The notes under the pieces were generated by a model, which had not been told where the DNA came from, did no database searches, and saw nothing but the letters and a program-made list of their open reading frames with translations. From Nocardia takedensis NBRC 100417 (GTDB lineage: Bacteria > Actinomycetota > Actinomycetes > Mycobacteriales > Mycobacteriaceae): a stretch of DNA of 64,000 nucleotides. Each line of letters starts with the position of its first letter. The first letter of the stretch is position 1. Both the position numbers and the translations under genes were made by a program. The DNA lies in contig NZ_BAGG01000115.1 in the NCBI RefSeq assembly GCF_000308695.1, positions 213,986 through 277,985 on the forward strand, written 5' to 3'. Below are positions 19,146 through 29,983 of this stretch, in pieces.

Positions 19146-19149
<4 letters not shown>
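17989..19149 (-). CDS. Acyl-CoA dehydrogenase (FadE12-like)
   Basis: A 386-residue FAD-dependent acyl-CoA dehydrogenase. It has the FAD/substrate motif VFGITEPDAGSNSHQITTTARRDGDDWILNGRKIFISG, a QRTVWKTPIGAHQGISHPLAQ segment (FAD, dimer side) and DQAIQTHGGAGLTSDYGL near the C-terminus. The start overlaps the stop of the biotin carboxylase gene by 4 bp. By position it equals fadE12 (Rv0972c). In the pathway it would oxidise an acyl-CoA before carboxylation or after chain shortening. Confidence 0.94.
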
Positions 19150-21158
<2,009 letters not shown>

Positions 21159-21166
21159 CGCCTGCC

Positions 21167-22765
21167 TCACATCCGGAAGACGCCGAAACCGTCGGCGCCC
21201 TCGATCGGGGCACTGTGGATGGCCGACAGGGCCATCCCCAGCACCGTGCGGGTGTCGCGGGGATCGATGACACCGTCGTCGTAGAGCCGCCCGGACATGA
21301 ACATCGGCAGCGATTCGGCCTCGATCTGGGCCTCCACCGCCGCGCGCATCCCGGCGTCGGCGGCTTCGTCGAACGGCAGTCCCTTCGCCTCGGCGGCCGC
21401 GCGCCCCACGATCGAGATCACGCCCGCCAACTGCGCACCGCCCATGACCGCGGATTTCGCGCTGGGCCAGGCGAACACGAAACGCGGATCGTAGGCGCGC
21501 CCGCACATGCCGTAGTGGCCCGCGCCGTAGGAGGCGCCCATCAGCAGGGAGATGTGCGGCACCTTGGAATTGGAGACCGCGTTGATCATCATCGCGCCGT
21601 GTTTGATGATGCCCTTCTGCTCGAATTCCCGACCCACCATGTAGCCGGTGGTGTTGTGCAGGAACAGCAGCGGCGTGTTCTTCTGGTTCGCCAATTGGAT
21701 GAACTGGGTGGCCTTCTGCGATTCCTCGGAGAACAGCACGCCGCGCGCGTTGGCGAGGATGCCGACCGGGTAGCCGTGCAGTTCCGCCCAGCCCGTCACC
21801 AGACTGCTGCCGTAGAGCGGTTTGAATTCGTCGAAATCCGAGCCGTCGACCACGCGCGCGATGACCTCGCGCGGATCGAACGGGATCTTCAGATCGGCGG
21901 GGACGATGCCGAGCAGTTCCTCTTGGTCGAACAGCGGCGCGATCACCTCCGCGCGCGGGCGCGGTCCGCGTTTGGTCCAGTTCAGCCGCTTCACGATCGA
22001 GCGACCGAGGCGGATCGCGTCCTGTTCGTCGGCGGCCAGATAGTCGGCCAGACCGGAGACCCGCGCGTGCATATCCGCGCCGCCGAGGGATTCGTCGTCG
22101 GATTCCTCGCCGGTGGCCATCTTCACCAGCGGCGGACCGCCGAGGAAGACCTTGGAGCGCTCCTTGATCATGACCGTGTAGTCGGACATGCCGGGAATGT
22201 AGGCGCCGCCCGCGGTGGAATTGCCGAACACCAGCGCGATGGTCGGGATACCCGCCGCGGAGAGCCTGGTCAGGTCGCGGAACATCCGTCCGCCGGGGAC
22301 GAACACCTCTTTCTGGGTGGGCAGGTCCGCGCCGCCGGATTCGACCAGTCCGATCACCGGCAGGCGGTTCTCCCTGGCGATGTCGTTGACGCGCAGATTC
22401 TTGCGCAGGGTCCACGGATTGGAGGTGCCGCCGCGCACGGTCGGATCGGGTGCGACGATCAGGCATTCCACGCCCTCGACCACGCCGATGCCCGCGATCA
22501 CGCTGGCCCCGACGTGGAATTCACTGCCCCACGCGGCCAGCGGGCACAGTTCCAGGAACGGCGAATCCTCGTCGACGAGCAGTTCGATGCGTTCGCGCGC
22601 GGTGAGTTTCCCGCGCTTGCGGTGCCGCGCGAGTTTGTCGGGGCCGCCGCCCGCGATCGCCTTCGCGAATTCGCCGTCGATCTCGGTGAGTTTGGCGTTC
22701 ATCGCCTCGGCGGCCGCCCGGTATTCCGGCGAGCCGCTGTCGAGGGTGCTGCGCAGTGCCGTCAT
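21167..22765 (-). CDS. accD2: Acyl-CoA carboxylase beta subunit (carboxyltransferase), AccD2-like
   Basis: A 532-residue carboxyltransferase. N- and C-terminal crotonase-type halves are visible. The acyl-CoA oxyanion region is VFGNSTAGGAYIPGMSDYTVMI and the carboxybiotin oxyanion region is LMGASYGAGHYGMCGRAYDPRFVFAWPSA, and the latter matches the methylcrotonyl/geranyl-CoA carboxylase group rather than propionyl-CoA carboxylases. ATG 22765 overlaps the stop of the upstream dehydrogenase by 4 bp. Its partner is the alpha subunit downstream. It corresponds in position to Rv0974c. Confidence 0.93.
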   Translation of the reverse strand: MTALRSTLDSGSPEYRAAAEAMNAKLTEIDGEFAKAIAGGGPDKLARHRKRGKLTARERIELLVDEDSPFLELCPLAAWGSEFHVGASVIAGIGVVEGVECLIVAPDPTVRGGTSNPWTLRKNLRVNDIARENRLPVIGLVESGGADLPTQKEVFVPGGRMFRDLTRLSAAGIPTIALVFGNSTAGGAYIPGMSDYTVMIKERSKVFLGGPPLVKMATGEESDDESLGGADMHARVSGLADYLAADEQDAIRLGRSIVKRLNWTKRGPRPRAEVIAPLFDQEELLGIVPADLKIPFDPREVIARVVDGSDFDEFKPLYGSSLVTGWAELHGYPVGILANARGVLFSEESQKATQFIQLANQKNTPLLFLHNTTGYMVGREFEQKGIIKHGAMMINAVSNSKVPHISLLMGASYGAGHYGMCGRAYDPRFVFAWPSAKSAVMGGAQLAGVISIVGRAAAEAKGLPFDEAADAGMRAAVEAQIEAESLPMFMSGRLYDDGVIDPRDTRTVLGMALSAIHSAPIEGADGFGVFRM

Positions 22766-23913
22766 GACTGGTACCCCAATCGTTTCGCCGCCAGGCCGGT
22801 CAGGATTTCGGTGGTGCCGCCGCCGATGCCGAGGATGCGGATGTCGCGATATTGGCGCTCCACCTCGGATTCGCGCATGTAGCCGAGGCCGCCGAACAAT
22901 TGCACGGCCTGATTGGCCACCCATTCGCCCGCCTCGACGGCGGTGTTCTTCGCGAAGCACACCTCCGCGATCAGGTCGGTCTCGCCTTCGGCGGAGCGGC
23001 GGGCCACCTCGCGGGTGTAGACGCGGGCGACGTCGATGCGCCGCGCCATCTCGGTGACGGTGTTCTGCACGGCCTGCCTGCTGATCAGCGGACGGCCGAA
23101 GGTCTCGCGCGCACGCACCCAGTCCAGGGTGAGGTCCAGACAGCGCTGGGCCTGCGAATACGCCTGCACGGCCAGTCCGACCCGTTCGCTGACGAACGCG
23201 CCCGCGATCTGGAAGAACCCGGAATTCTCCGGTCCGACCAGGTTCGCGGCGGGCACCCGCACGTCGACGTAGGACAATTCGGCGGTGTCGGAGGCCCGCC
23301 ACCCCATCTTGTCCAGTTTCCGGCCGACGGTGAAGCCGGGCGTGCCCTTCTCCACCACCAGCAGCGAGATGCCGCCGGAACCTGGTCCGCCCGTGCGCAC
23401 CGCGGTGACGACGAAATCGGCGCGGACGCCGGAGGTGATGTAGGTCTTGGCCCCGTTGACGATGTAGTGGTCGCCGTCGCGGCGCGCGGTGGTGCTCAGG
23501 TGGCCGACGTCGGACCCGCCGCCGGGTTCGGTGATGGCCAGCGACCCGATGAGCTCACCGGCCAGCGTGGGCCGGGCGAAACGCTCGATCAGGTCCCGAT
23601 CACCCGAGGCGATGATGTGCGGCACGGCGATGCCGCAGGTGAACAGGGAGGCGAACAGTCCGCCGGAGCAGCCCGCCTCGTGCATCTCCTCGCACACGAC
23701 CATCGCGTCGATGCCGTCGCCGCCCGCGCCGCCCGCGGATTCGGGGAACTGGATGCCGAGCAGTCCGAGCGCGCCCGCCTTCTTGTGCAGTTCACGCGGG
23801 ATCTCCCCGTCGCGCTCCCAGTCGTCGAGGTGGGGCAGCACCTCGCGTTCGGCGAAACCCCGGACGGTGGCGCGCAATTCGCGCCGCTCCTGGGTGTTCC
23901 ACGGTGAATTCAT
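22762..23913 (-). CDS. Acyl-CoA dehydrogenase (FadE13-like)
   Basis: A 383-residue FAD enzyme starting MNSPWNTQERRELRATVRGFAEREV. Motifs are LAITEPGGGSDVGHLSTTARRDGDHYIVNGAKTYITSG (FAD/substrate), RETFGRPLISRQAVQNTVTEMAR, and VQLFGGLGYMRESEVERQYRD near the C-terminus. ATG 23913 is preferred over GTG 23919 because GGAGTG lies at correct spacing. It follows the AtuA-like gene by 40 bp and is coupled to the beta subunit. It resembles isovaleryl- or citronellyl-CoA-type dehydrogenases. Positional match: fadE13 (Rv0975c). Confidence 0.93.
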   Translation of the reverse strand: MNSPWNTQERRELRATVRGFAEREVLPHLDDWERDGEIPRELHKKAGALGLLGIQFPESAGGAGGDGIDAMVVCEEMHEAGCSGGLFASLFTCGIAVPHIIASGDRDLIERFARPTLAGELIGSLAITEPGGGSDVGHLSTTARRDGDHYIVNGAKTYITSGVRADFVVTAVRTGGPGSGGISLLVVEKGTPGFTVGRKLDKMGWRASDTAELSYVDVRVPAANLVGPENSGFFQIAGAFVSERVGLAVQAYSQAQRCLDLTLDWVRARETFGRPLISRQAVQNTVTEMARRIDVARVYTREVARRSAEGETDLIAEVCFAKNTAVEAGEWVANQAVQLFGGLGYMRESEVERQYRDIRILGIGGGTTEILTGLAAKRLGYQS

Positions 23914-23953
23914 CGCCACTCCGTACTCGGTGCTCGCTGGACGTCGATCGGGT

Positions 23954-25678
23954 TCATGCGGTGGTTCTGTGCGCTTCGGCGGGCAGGTCGACCCAGCGCG
24001 AGCGCAGCCATTCGCCCAACCCTTTGGCCTGCGGGTCGAATCGGGCCTGGTAGGCGACGCCTTCGCCGAGCAGACCGGACACGACGAAGTTCAGCGCGCG
24101 CAGGTTCGGCAGCACGTGTCTGGTGATCTCGAGGTCGGCGGTCTCGGGCAGCAACTGCCGCACCTTCTCGACGGTGAGGGTGTGCGCCAGCCAGCGCCAC
24201 TGCTCCTCGGTGCGCACCCACACGCCGATGTTGGCGTCGCCGCCCTTGTCGCCGCTGCGGGCCAGCGCGATCTCGCCGAGCGGTCCGCGGCGGGTCTCCT
24301 CGACCGGGAGCGGTTGCGGCAGCGCGGGTTCCGGGACTGCTTCGAGCTCGGCGGTCGCCGCGGCGGGGGCGATGTCGACCCGCGTTCCGTCCGGCAGCAC
24401 CGCTACGTGCGGCACTTCGGCGGCGTCGACGTAGCCCGCGCGGAACACCCCGTAGGGCGACCCGTTGCCGGGCGGCGCGGTGAAGCTGCATCCGGGGTAG
24501 GAGGCCAGCGCGAGTTCCACCGCCACCCCCGAGAACGCGCGGCCCACCTTGTTCGGGTCGGGATCGCGCACCACGCAGCGCAGCAGCGCGCTGGCCTGCT
24601 CCTCGGTCTCGGCGTCGGGCCGGTCCAGGCGGGCCAGGGTCCAGTCCAGTTCGGCGGGCCGGACGGTCAGCCAGGACTCCAACTGCTCGCGCGCGAGGGC
24701 GGCCTTGGCCTCGATGTCGAGTCCGGTGAGCACGAACTGCATCTCGTTGCGGAACCCGCCGATGGTGTTCAGCGACACCTTCAGTCGCGGCGGCGGCGCT
24801 TCGCCGCGGACCCCGTCGACGCGCACGCGGTCGGGTCCGTCCTGGGTCAGGCGCACGGTGTCCAGTCGCGCCGTGACGTCGGGGCCGGCGTAGCGCGCGC
24901 CCTGGATCTCATACATCACCTGCGACCGCACCGTGTCCACGGTGACCGCGCCGCCCGTGCCCGCGTGCTTGGTGATGACGCTCGAACCGTCGGCGCGGAT
25001 CTCGGCGATGGGGAAGCCGGGTCGGCCGAGATCGGCGAGTTCGGTGAAGAAGGCGAAGTTGCCGCCGGTGGCCTGGGTGCCGCATTCGATGATGTGCCCC
25101 GCGACGACCGCGCCGGCGAGGGCGTCGTGATCGGTGCGGCCCCAGCCGAAGTGGGCGGCGGCGGGTCCGACGATCACCGAGGCGTCGGTGACCCGGCCGG
25201 TCACCACGATGTCCGCGCCCGACCGCAGGCATTCCACGATGCCCCACGCGCCGAGGTAGGCGTTGGCGGTGAGCGGTTTCCCGAGGCCGAGTTCGTCCGC
25301 GCGGGGCAGCAGGTCGTCGCCCTCGACGTGGGCGACCGCGGCCTGCAGACCGAGGTCGGCGGCGACGGAGCGCAGTTTCTCGGCCAGACCGGCCGGATTG
25401 AGCCCGCCCGCGTTGGCGACCAGGCGCACCTTGCGTTCCAGCGCCAGGCCGAGGCAGTCCTCGACCTGCTTGACGAAGGTCTTGGCGTAGCCGAGGCTCG
25501 CGTCCTTCATGCGGTCGCGGCCGAGGATCAGCATGGTCAGTTCGGCCAGGTAGTCGCCGGTGAGCACGTCGAGGTGCCCGCCTTCGAGCATTTCCCGCAT
25601 CGCGCCGATCCGGTCGCCGTAGAAGCCGGAACAGTTGCCGATTCGGAGCACGTCCGGATCGGCGGCCAGCATACTCAT
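23954..25678 (-). CDS. AtuA-family (DUF1446) acyclic terpene utilisation protein
   Basis: A 574-residue protein first described in Pseudomonas acyclic-terpene catabolism. Markers are LRIGNCSGFYGDRIGAMREMLEGGHLDVLTGDYLAEL at the start, VANAGGLNPAGLAEKL, GADIVVTGRVTDASVI, GHIIECGTQATGGNF and, in the C-terminal AtuA-like domain, IALARSGDKGGDANIGVWVR. The biochemical function of the family is not settled. ATG 25678 has a strong GAGGAGG site. It is the first gene of the operon and marks the pathway as terpene-like or branched-chain acyl-CoA breakdown. It corresponds to Rv0976c. Confidence 0.92.
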   Translation of the reverse strand: MSMLAADPDVLRIGNCSGFYGDRIGAMREMLEGGHLDVLTGDYLAELTMLILGRDRMKDASLGYAKTFVKQVEDCLGLALERKVRLVANAGGLNPAGLAEKLRSVAADLGLQAAVAHVEGDDLLPRADELGLGKPLTANAYLGAWGIVECLRSGADIVVTGRVTDASVIVGPAAAHFGWGRTDHDALAGAVVAGHIIECGTQATGGNFAFFTELADLGRPGFPIAEIRADGSSVITKHAGTGGAVTVDTVRSQVMYEIQGARYAGPDVTARLDTVRLTQDGPDRVRVDGVRGEAPPPRLKVSLNTIGGFRNEMQFVLTGLDIEAKAALAREQLESWLTVRPAELDWTLARLDRPDAETEEQASALLRCVVRDPDPNKVGRAFSGVAVELALASYPGCSFTAPPGNGSPYGVFRAGYVDAAEVPHVAVLPDGTRVDIAPAAATAELEAVPEPALPQPLPVEETRRGPLGEIALARSGDKGGDANIGVWVRTEEQWRWLAHTLTVEKVRQLLPETADLEITRHVLPNLRALNFVVSGLLGEGVAYQARFDPQAKGLGEWLRSRWVDLPAEAHRTTA

Positions 25679-25776
25679 CAGCCGGGGCCTCCTCTGCGAT
25701 GAACGCCCCGTGCGCGCGACCGCGCCGGAGCCGTTCGGGGTTGCGCGACCAGCATCACACCCGGTCAAGAAAAAAT

Positions 25777-25792
25777 CAAGCTTGCGTGCTTG
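25777..25792 (-). promoter_or_regulatory. Candidate TetR operator ahead of the AtuA-FadE-Acc operon
   Basis: CAAGCTTGCGTGCTTG, an inverted repeat with 5-bp arms CAAGC/GCTTG around six bases, sits in an unusually AT-rich stretch 99 bp upstream of the first gene. It is the only clear palindrome in the operon promoter, so it is the best candidate site for the TetR protein encoded at the operon end. Confidence 0.6.
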
Positions 25793-25846
25793 TTAATTGC
25801 CGACGCGATGGACCCCACCGACCCTGACCCTCCCGCGACCTGCACA

Positions 25847-26011
25847 ATGATCAGCGTGTCCAGCGACGTCACCGTGCTCCTACTGCTCGCGCTGTCCGGA
25901 TTCCTCCTCGGCGGCGCGTACTCCCTGTGGAAAACCGCGCGTATCCCCGCGGTGATCCTCGGCCTGTGCGGCCTGCTCGCCGCGGGCGGCGCGATCGCCT
26001 GGTGGCTCTAG
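25847..26011 (+). CDS. Small two-helix membrane protein
   Basis: A 54-residue protein starting MISVSSDV with two hydrophobic segments (VTVLLLLALSGFLLGGAYSLW and IPAVILGLCGLLAAGGAIAWWL) joined by the basic KTAR turn. It stands alone between the divergent AtuA operon and a converging cyclase gene. No function can be assigned. The start at ATG 25847 is by membrane-protein fit; an in-frame ATG 57 bases upstream is less likely because it adds an acidic Pro-rich tail and lacks a ribosome site. Confidence 0.6.
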   Translation: MISVSSDVTVLLLLALSGFLLGGAYSLWKTARIPAVILGLCGLLAAGGAIAWWL

Positions 26012-26021
26012 CCCTGGGAGA

Positions 26022-26945
26022 TCACGCCCCGGACAGTCGGAAGATCCGCAGATCCTCCGGAACGCCGTTGAGCGGCGCGGCGAAGAAACTGCGGCGATAG
26101 GGCTTGACGGCCAACCCCAACTCGCCGAGCGTGTCCTCCCCCAGCGCGGCGAGGGTGACCTCCGAGATCATCATGTTGCCGTTGCCGCCCGCTTCCATCA
26201 CCCGCGCGGCGATCGTGACGTCGACACCGAGCCAATCCCCGCCGATCTCGCGCGGTGACCCCGTGTGCAGACCCACCCGCATCCGCGGCCGATAGCCGTT
26301 GACCTCGACCTTCTCCAGATTGCGCTTGGCCGCCGCCGCGGCGCGCACGGCGCTGTCGGCCGAGGAGAACACCGCCATCACCCCGTCGCCCATGCGCTTG
26401 ACGACCTGCCCGCCGCGATCGGCGATCGGCGGTTCGATCGCCTTGGCGACCCCGCGCAGCAGATCCAGCGTCGCCTCGTCGCCCGCTGTGAGCGACCACC
26501 GCGAAAACGACACCAGATCGGTGAACATCACAGTTATCTCACGGTTACCCTTACCGCGCCCCACCCGCTCCAACGCCGCCTGCCACACCTGCAAGGCGCC
26601 GAACCCGATCTCCCGGGCCGCGCTGGGGGTGTCGCCGACCAGTTTGTCCGCCGCCCGCGCGACCGCCCGCGCACCGCCCGGCCCCGAAACCGACAGCGGG
26701 TCACCGAAAGCGGGATCGCCAGGAAGCTGGGTCCTGGCCTTGCGCAAGGCATCGATCACATCGTGTCGCTGATTGGCGGCGTTCATGAACGCCGCGAACT
26801 GGACCCGGCGAAATGCCTGGCCGGAGCGTCGCGTTCGCGACGATCTCGACGACGAGGACAACGGGATCGCGACTTCGGGCGACTCCACGCCGTCCGCCCC
26901 CGGTTCCGGACCGGACGCGCCACCGCCGGAAGGTGTTTCGCTCAC
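26022..26945 (-). CDS. Class III adenylate/guanylate cyclase-domain protein
   Basis: A 307-residue soluble protein: a basic, Ser-rich N-terminus (1-50), a helical segment (50-130) and a class III catalytic domain (about 135-305). Metal aspartates D143 (FTDLVSFS) and D187 (MGDGVMAVF) and the adenine-selecting pair K183 and D237 are present. The transition-state Arg is kept (R248), but the partner Asn is Thr (T244, in VDVTIAAR). Activity may therefore be low or altered. GTG 26945 is chosen because TACGCT ends six bases upstream, giving a leaderless mRNA; the longer open frame lacks support. Confidence 0.82.
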   Translation of the reverse strand: MSETPSGGGASGPEPGADGVESPEVAIPLSSSSRSSRTRRSGQAFRRVQFAAFMNAANQRHDVIDALRKARTQLPGDPAFGDPLSVSGPGGARAVARAADKLVGDTPSAAREIGFGALQVWQAALERVGRGKGNREITVMFTDLVSFSRWSLTAGDEATLDLLRGVAKAIEPPIADRGGQVVKRMGDGVMAVFSSADSAVRAAAAAKRNLEKVEVNGYRPRMRVGLHTGSPREIGGDWLGVDVTIAARVMEAGGNGNMMISEVTLAALGEDTLGELGLAVKPYRRSFFAAPLNGVPEDLRIFRLSGA

Positions 26946-27312
26946 GGACCGAGCGTAGCTCAGCCGCCGCACTGTCGACAGACCACCGATCGTCACCACC
27001 GGACACCTCCGGATCGAACTCGGGCGAGCACGTCGTCGGGTCGCCGATGGACAACGCTGGTGTTGCTGCCCAAATGCTACCGTCCGGTAGAGGAGCGGGT
27101 CGCCCGCCATCACGCAGTTTCCCGGAAATTCACGTAACCGCGACACACAACAAACGGCGGGCCCGGGTGACGCGAAGTCACACCGGACCCACCGGAAAGC
27201 GTCGCCACCGGGCAGTGGCGGCGACGCCCGCGGAGCGCGACGATCTCCCGACAAGACCGTCGACTCCGGCACCCGGGCGGCGAGGGATGCGACCCGGGTG
27301 GTCTCGGGAACG
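26946..27312. other. Intergenic region between the cyclase gene and the ABC exporter operon
   Basis: A 367-bp stretch with no gene I can support. It holds the probable -10 of the cyclase gene at its left end. At 27199-27227 there is a hairpin with GCGTCGCC/GGCGACGC arms, and at 27270-27300 another with CACCCGGG/CCCGGGTG arms. The latter starts 13 bases after the permease stop and is the likely terminator of the ABC operon on the minus strand. Confidence 0.5.
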
Positions 27313-28128
27313 CTAGGCGTCGCGGCGGTTGACCACCACCAGCGCCGCCCCGAACACCAGCGCGACGAACACCGCGAAATACACCAGCCCGCCCCAAGCG
27401 CCCCAATGCCAGGGCAACTCGGTATTGGCGGTGCCGAGGAAACGCCCGGCGTTCTGGAAAGGCAGCAGCACCTGGATCTTCTGGCCCGTCTGCCCGAAGA
27501 AACCGACGATCGGCTCCACCAGCACCGGCCACATGATCAGCAGCGACAACGCCCCCGCGGACTGGCGCACCAACGCGCCCACGCCCACCGACAGGAACAC
27601 GATCAACACGATGAAGATCGGCACCGCGTAGAACACCTTGTTGTCGCCGTCGGCCAAACTCAACGCCCGGCCCGCGTCACTGCCCGTCATCGCCTTGAAG
27701 ATCAGGAAACTGACCAGCGTCAACACCGCCGACAGGATCGCCGCGAACACCGCGATCAGCCCGGCCTTCGCCACCAGCACCGACGTGCGGTTCGGCAACG
27801 CCAGGAATGTCGCGCGGATCGTGCCGAAACGGTATTCGCTGGTCACCGCCAGCGCGGCCAGGATCATCACCAGGATGTACCCCAACCCCGGGAACCCCGA
27901 GGCGATACCCGTGATGCCGAGCCCGGCGATGCCGTTGTCCGGATACGGGTTGTCCGCCACCGGCTGCTTACCGGCGGCGATGTCATCGTTGAACTGCTGC
28001 ACACCCAGCTTGATCACCAAGCTGAACAGCGCCGCGATGCCCAACACCGACACGATCATCAACGCCGTGCACCAGATCGGCGACTTGGTCGACGTGAGTT
28101 TGATCCGTTCCGCGGCCAACACGCCCAT
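27313..28128 (-). CDS. ABC-2 type exporter permease
   Basis: A 271-residue membrane protein with about six hydrophobic segments. It starts MGVLAAERIKLTSTKSPIWCTALMI, the usual amphipathic entry of ABC-2 permeases, and has YILVMILAALAVTSEYRFGTIRATFLALPNR (the conserved E-Y-x-x-G-T-I-R motif), then VPIFIVLIVFLSVGVGALVRQSAGALSLLIMWP. The start shares one base with the stop of the ATPase gene (TGATG). The product probably works with that ATPase as an exporter; the substrate is unknown. Confidence 0.92.
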   Translation of the reverse strand: MGVLAAERIKLTSTKSPIWCTALMIVSVLGIAALFSLVIKLGVQQFNDDIAAGKQPVADNPYPDNGIAGLGITGIASGFPGLGYILVMILAALAVTSEYRFGTIRATFLALPNRTSVLVAKAGLIAVFAAILSAVLTLVSFLIFKAMTGSDAGRALSLADGDNKVFYAVPIFIVLIVFLSVGVGALVRQSAGALSLLIMWPVLVEPIVGFFGQTGQKIQVLLPFQNAGRFLGTANTELPWHWGAWGGLVYFAVFVALVFGAALVVVNRRDA

Positions 28129-29111
28129 CAGAGCGCCCCTCCCATCGCCGAGTAGGAACCGGGGACATTCGGACCGGGCGCACCCGCCGCGTCCACACCA
28201 GCACCGTGATACTCCACCGCACCGCCGGTCATCCGCATGAAAGCCTCCTCCAGCGAGGCGCGCTGCGGAGCCAACTCGAACAAGGTGATCTCGTTCGCGC
28301 CCGCCAACTTGCCCACCTCGTCGCTGGTGGTGTTCGTCACCAGCAACGCCGGGCCGCCGGCCGACTCGCCGTCCTCGCGCACCGTCATCCCGTTCGAGGT
28401 CAACAGGCTGCGCAACTGGTCCAACTGCGGGCTGCGCACCCGCACCGAGGTCTCCGAGGACTTCTCGATGAACTCCTTGGTCGTGGTGTCCGCGATCAGC
28501 CGACCGCGCCCGATCACGATCAGATGCTCGGCCGTCTGCGCCATCTCCGACAGCAGATGCGAGGACACCAACACCGTGCGGCCCTCACCGGCCAGACGCT
28601 GCATGAACCGGCGGATCCACAGGATGCCCTCCGGGTCCAAGCCGTTGACCGGCTCGTCGAACAACAGCACCTGCGGATCGCCCAGCAGCGCGCCCGCCAG
28701 CCCCAACCGCTGCGACATGCCCAGCGAGAAACCGCCCGCGTTCTTCCCGGCCACCTCCGACAAGCCGACCAGGCGCAGCACCTCCTCCACCCGCGACTTC
28801 GCGATCCCGTTCGAGGCCGCCATCCACTGCAGATGCGCGCGCGCCGACCGATTCGGATGCACCCACTTCGCGTCCAGCAAAGCCCCCACCGTGCGCAGCG
28901 GACTGTCCAACTGCCCGTAGGTCTTGCCCTGGATCAACGCGGTCCCCGAAGTCGGCCGATCCAACCCCAGGATCATTCGCATCGTCGTCGACTTACCCGC
29001 CCCGTTCGGTCCGAGAAACCCCGTCACCTGCCCCGGTGGAACGGTGAAACTCAGATCCTGAACCGCGACGGTCTGCCCGTAATGTTTGGTCAGGCCCCTC
29101 AGCTCGATCAT
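28128..29111 (-). CDS. ABC transporter ATP-binding protein
   Basis: A 327-residue ATPase of the drug/antibiotic exporter (CcmA/DrrA-like) group. It has Walker A GPNGAGKST, a FSLGMSQRLGLAGALLGDP signature, Walker B VLLFDEPVNGLDP, the VLVSSHLLSEM switch and a DrrA-type C-terminal region (SSETSVRVRSPQLDQLRSLL and LEEAFMRMTGGAVEYHG). ATG 29111 (MIELRGLTKHYG) is the family start. It forms a two-gene operon with the permease downstream. Confidence 0.93.
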   Translation of the reverse strand: MIELRGLTKHYGQTVAVQDLSFTVPPGQVTGFLGPNGAGKSTTMRMILGLDRPTSGTALIQGKTYGQLDSPLRTVGALLDAKWVHPNRSARAHLQWMAASNGIAKSRVEEVLRLVGLSEVAGKNAGGFSLGMSQRLGLAGALLGDPQVLLFDEPVNGLDPEGILWIRRFMQRLAGEGRTVLVSSHLLSEMAQTAEHLIVIGRGRLIADTTTKEFIEKSSETSVRVRSPQLDQLRSLLTSNGMTVREDGESAGGPALLVTNTTSDEVGKLAGANEITLFELAPQRASLEEAFMRMTGGAVEYHGAGVDAAGAPGPNVPGSYSAMGGAL

Positions 29112-29471
29112 TCCCCCAGCCTGCCCCATCCCCCTTTTTCTGGCGTCACCACAAAGTGTTCTCTTCCCTCATCCTCAGGTAGCAGTCCCCACCCCTAGGG
29201 GTACCCACCCGGTCCGGCATTCCGGGTCTTCATTCGAATACCAGAGGTGAACCGCGCCCTCGACCGCATAGCACTCCGGCCGCCCGCGATCACCAGGCGG
29301 AGGCCACGACCGAAACAACCAGTCTTGTTACGTACAAGTAGGTCTTTTACCTGCGGTAATAGTTTCACGGATTACGTTGCGGCAAACTGTCGGCACTGCC
29401 AATATGTGCTGGCGCGATCACCGCCGACGGGGGCAACAACCAGATCGCGCCCACTACACAGGGGAGCCGAA
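29112..29471. other. Divergent intergenic region with short inverted repeats
   Basis: A 360-bp region between the ABC operon and the PQ-rich gene. No gene is supported. It is AT-richer than its surroundings around 29310-29400 and holds CTTGT-N5-ACAAG at 29324-29338 and AGGT-N5-ACCT just after it. Both could be protein sites for the rightward promoter. Confidence 0.4.
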
Positions 29472-29771
29472 TTGACCTACCCGCAGGGCCAGCAGCCATA
29501 CCCACAGCAACCGCTACAGCCCTACGGCCAGCAATACCCAGTGCAATATCCGCCGCCGTACGGACAGCAGTACCCGCCGCAGCAGTACCAACAACTGCCT
29601 GTGCCCTACCCGCAGCAAGCACCCCACAACCGGCCAGGACCACAGTACGTGCGGCAGCAGACCGGGCACTCGGTCACCAAGCACGTACTCATCGGGCTCC
29701 TCTCGTGCGGATTCAGTCTCCCGTTCACGATCTACTACGCCGCGAGCCCGAACCACTACTTTCATGCGTAG
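29472..29771 (+). CDS. Small Pro/Gln/Tyr-rich single-pass membrane protein
   Basis: A 99-residue protein whose first 65 residues are built of PQQ, PYGQQYP and PYPQQ units, followed by a basic turn and one hydrophobic segment (KHVLIGLLSCGFSLPFTIYYAAS) and a short tail. GGGGAG lies five bases before a TTG start at 29472. The open frame upstream is unlike a protein. Such PQ-rich heads on one helix are common in actinobacterial envelope proteins, but no function is known. It is alone on its strand. Confidence 0.7.
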   Translation: MTYPQGQQPYPQQPLQPYGQQYPVQYPPPYGQQYPPQQYQQLPVPYPQQAPHNRPGPQYVRQQTGHSVTKHVLIGLLSCGFSLPFTIYYAASPNHYFHA

Positions 29772-29983
29772 CCACCACAGGCGGGCTACCCCACCCGGTG
29801 ACCTCGCACGGGCCAGTGTCAGCCGCCGGCGAAGGCGGTGAGACGTCCCCGGCCACACGGGCCTGCGAGCCGGTACCGAACTCGGCCATAGTTGCGCCAT
29901 CACCGACGTGATCCGCGAATAGACGCATTTGTTCGGACACGCGCGATCTGAGGCTGAAAGACGTTCGACGCGTGCGAACGTCG

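Noticed and set aside
23282..25700. Long plus-strand frames opposite the acyl-CoA dehydrogenase and AtuA-like genes
   Set aside because: Antisense shadows; the minus-strand genes carry full family motifs and coupled starts.
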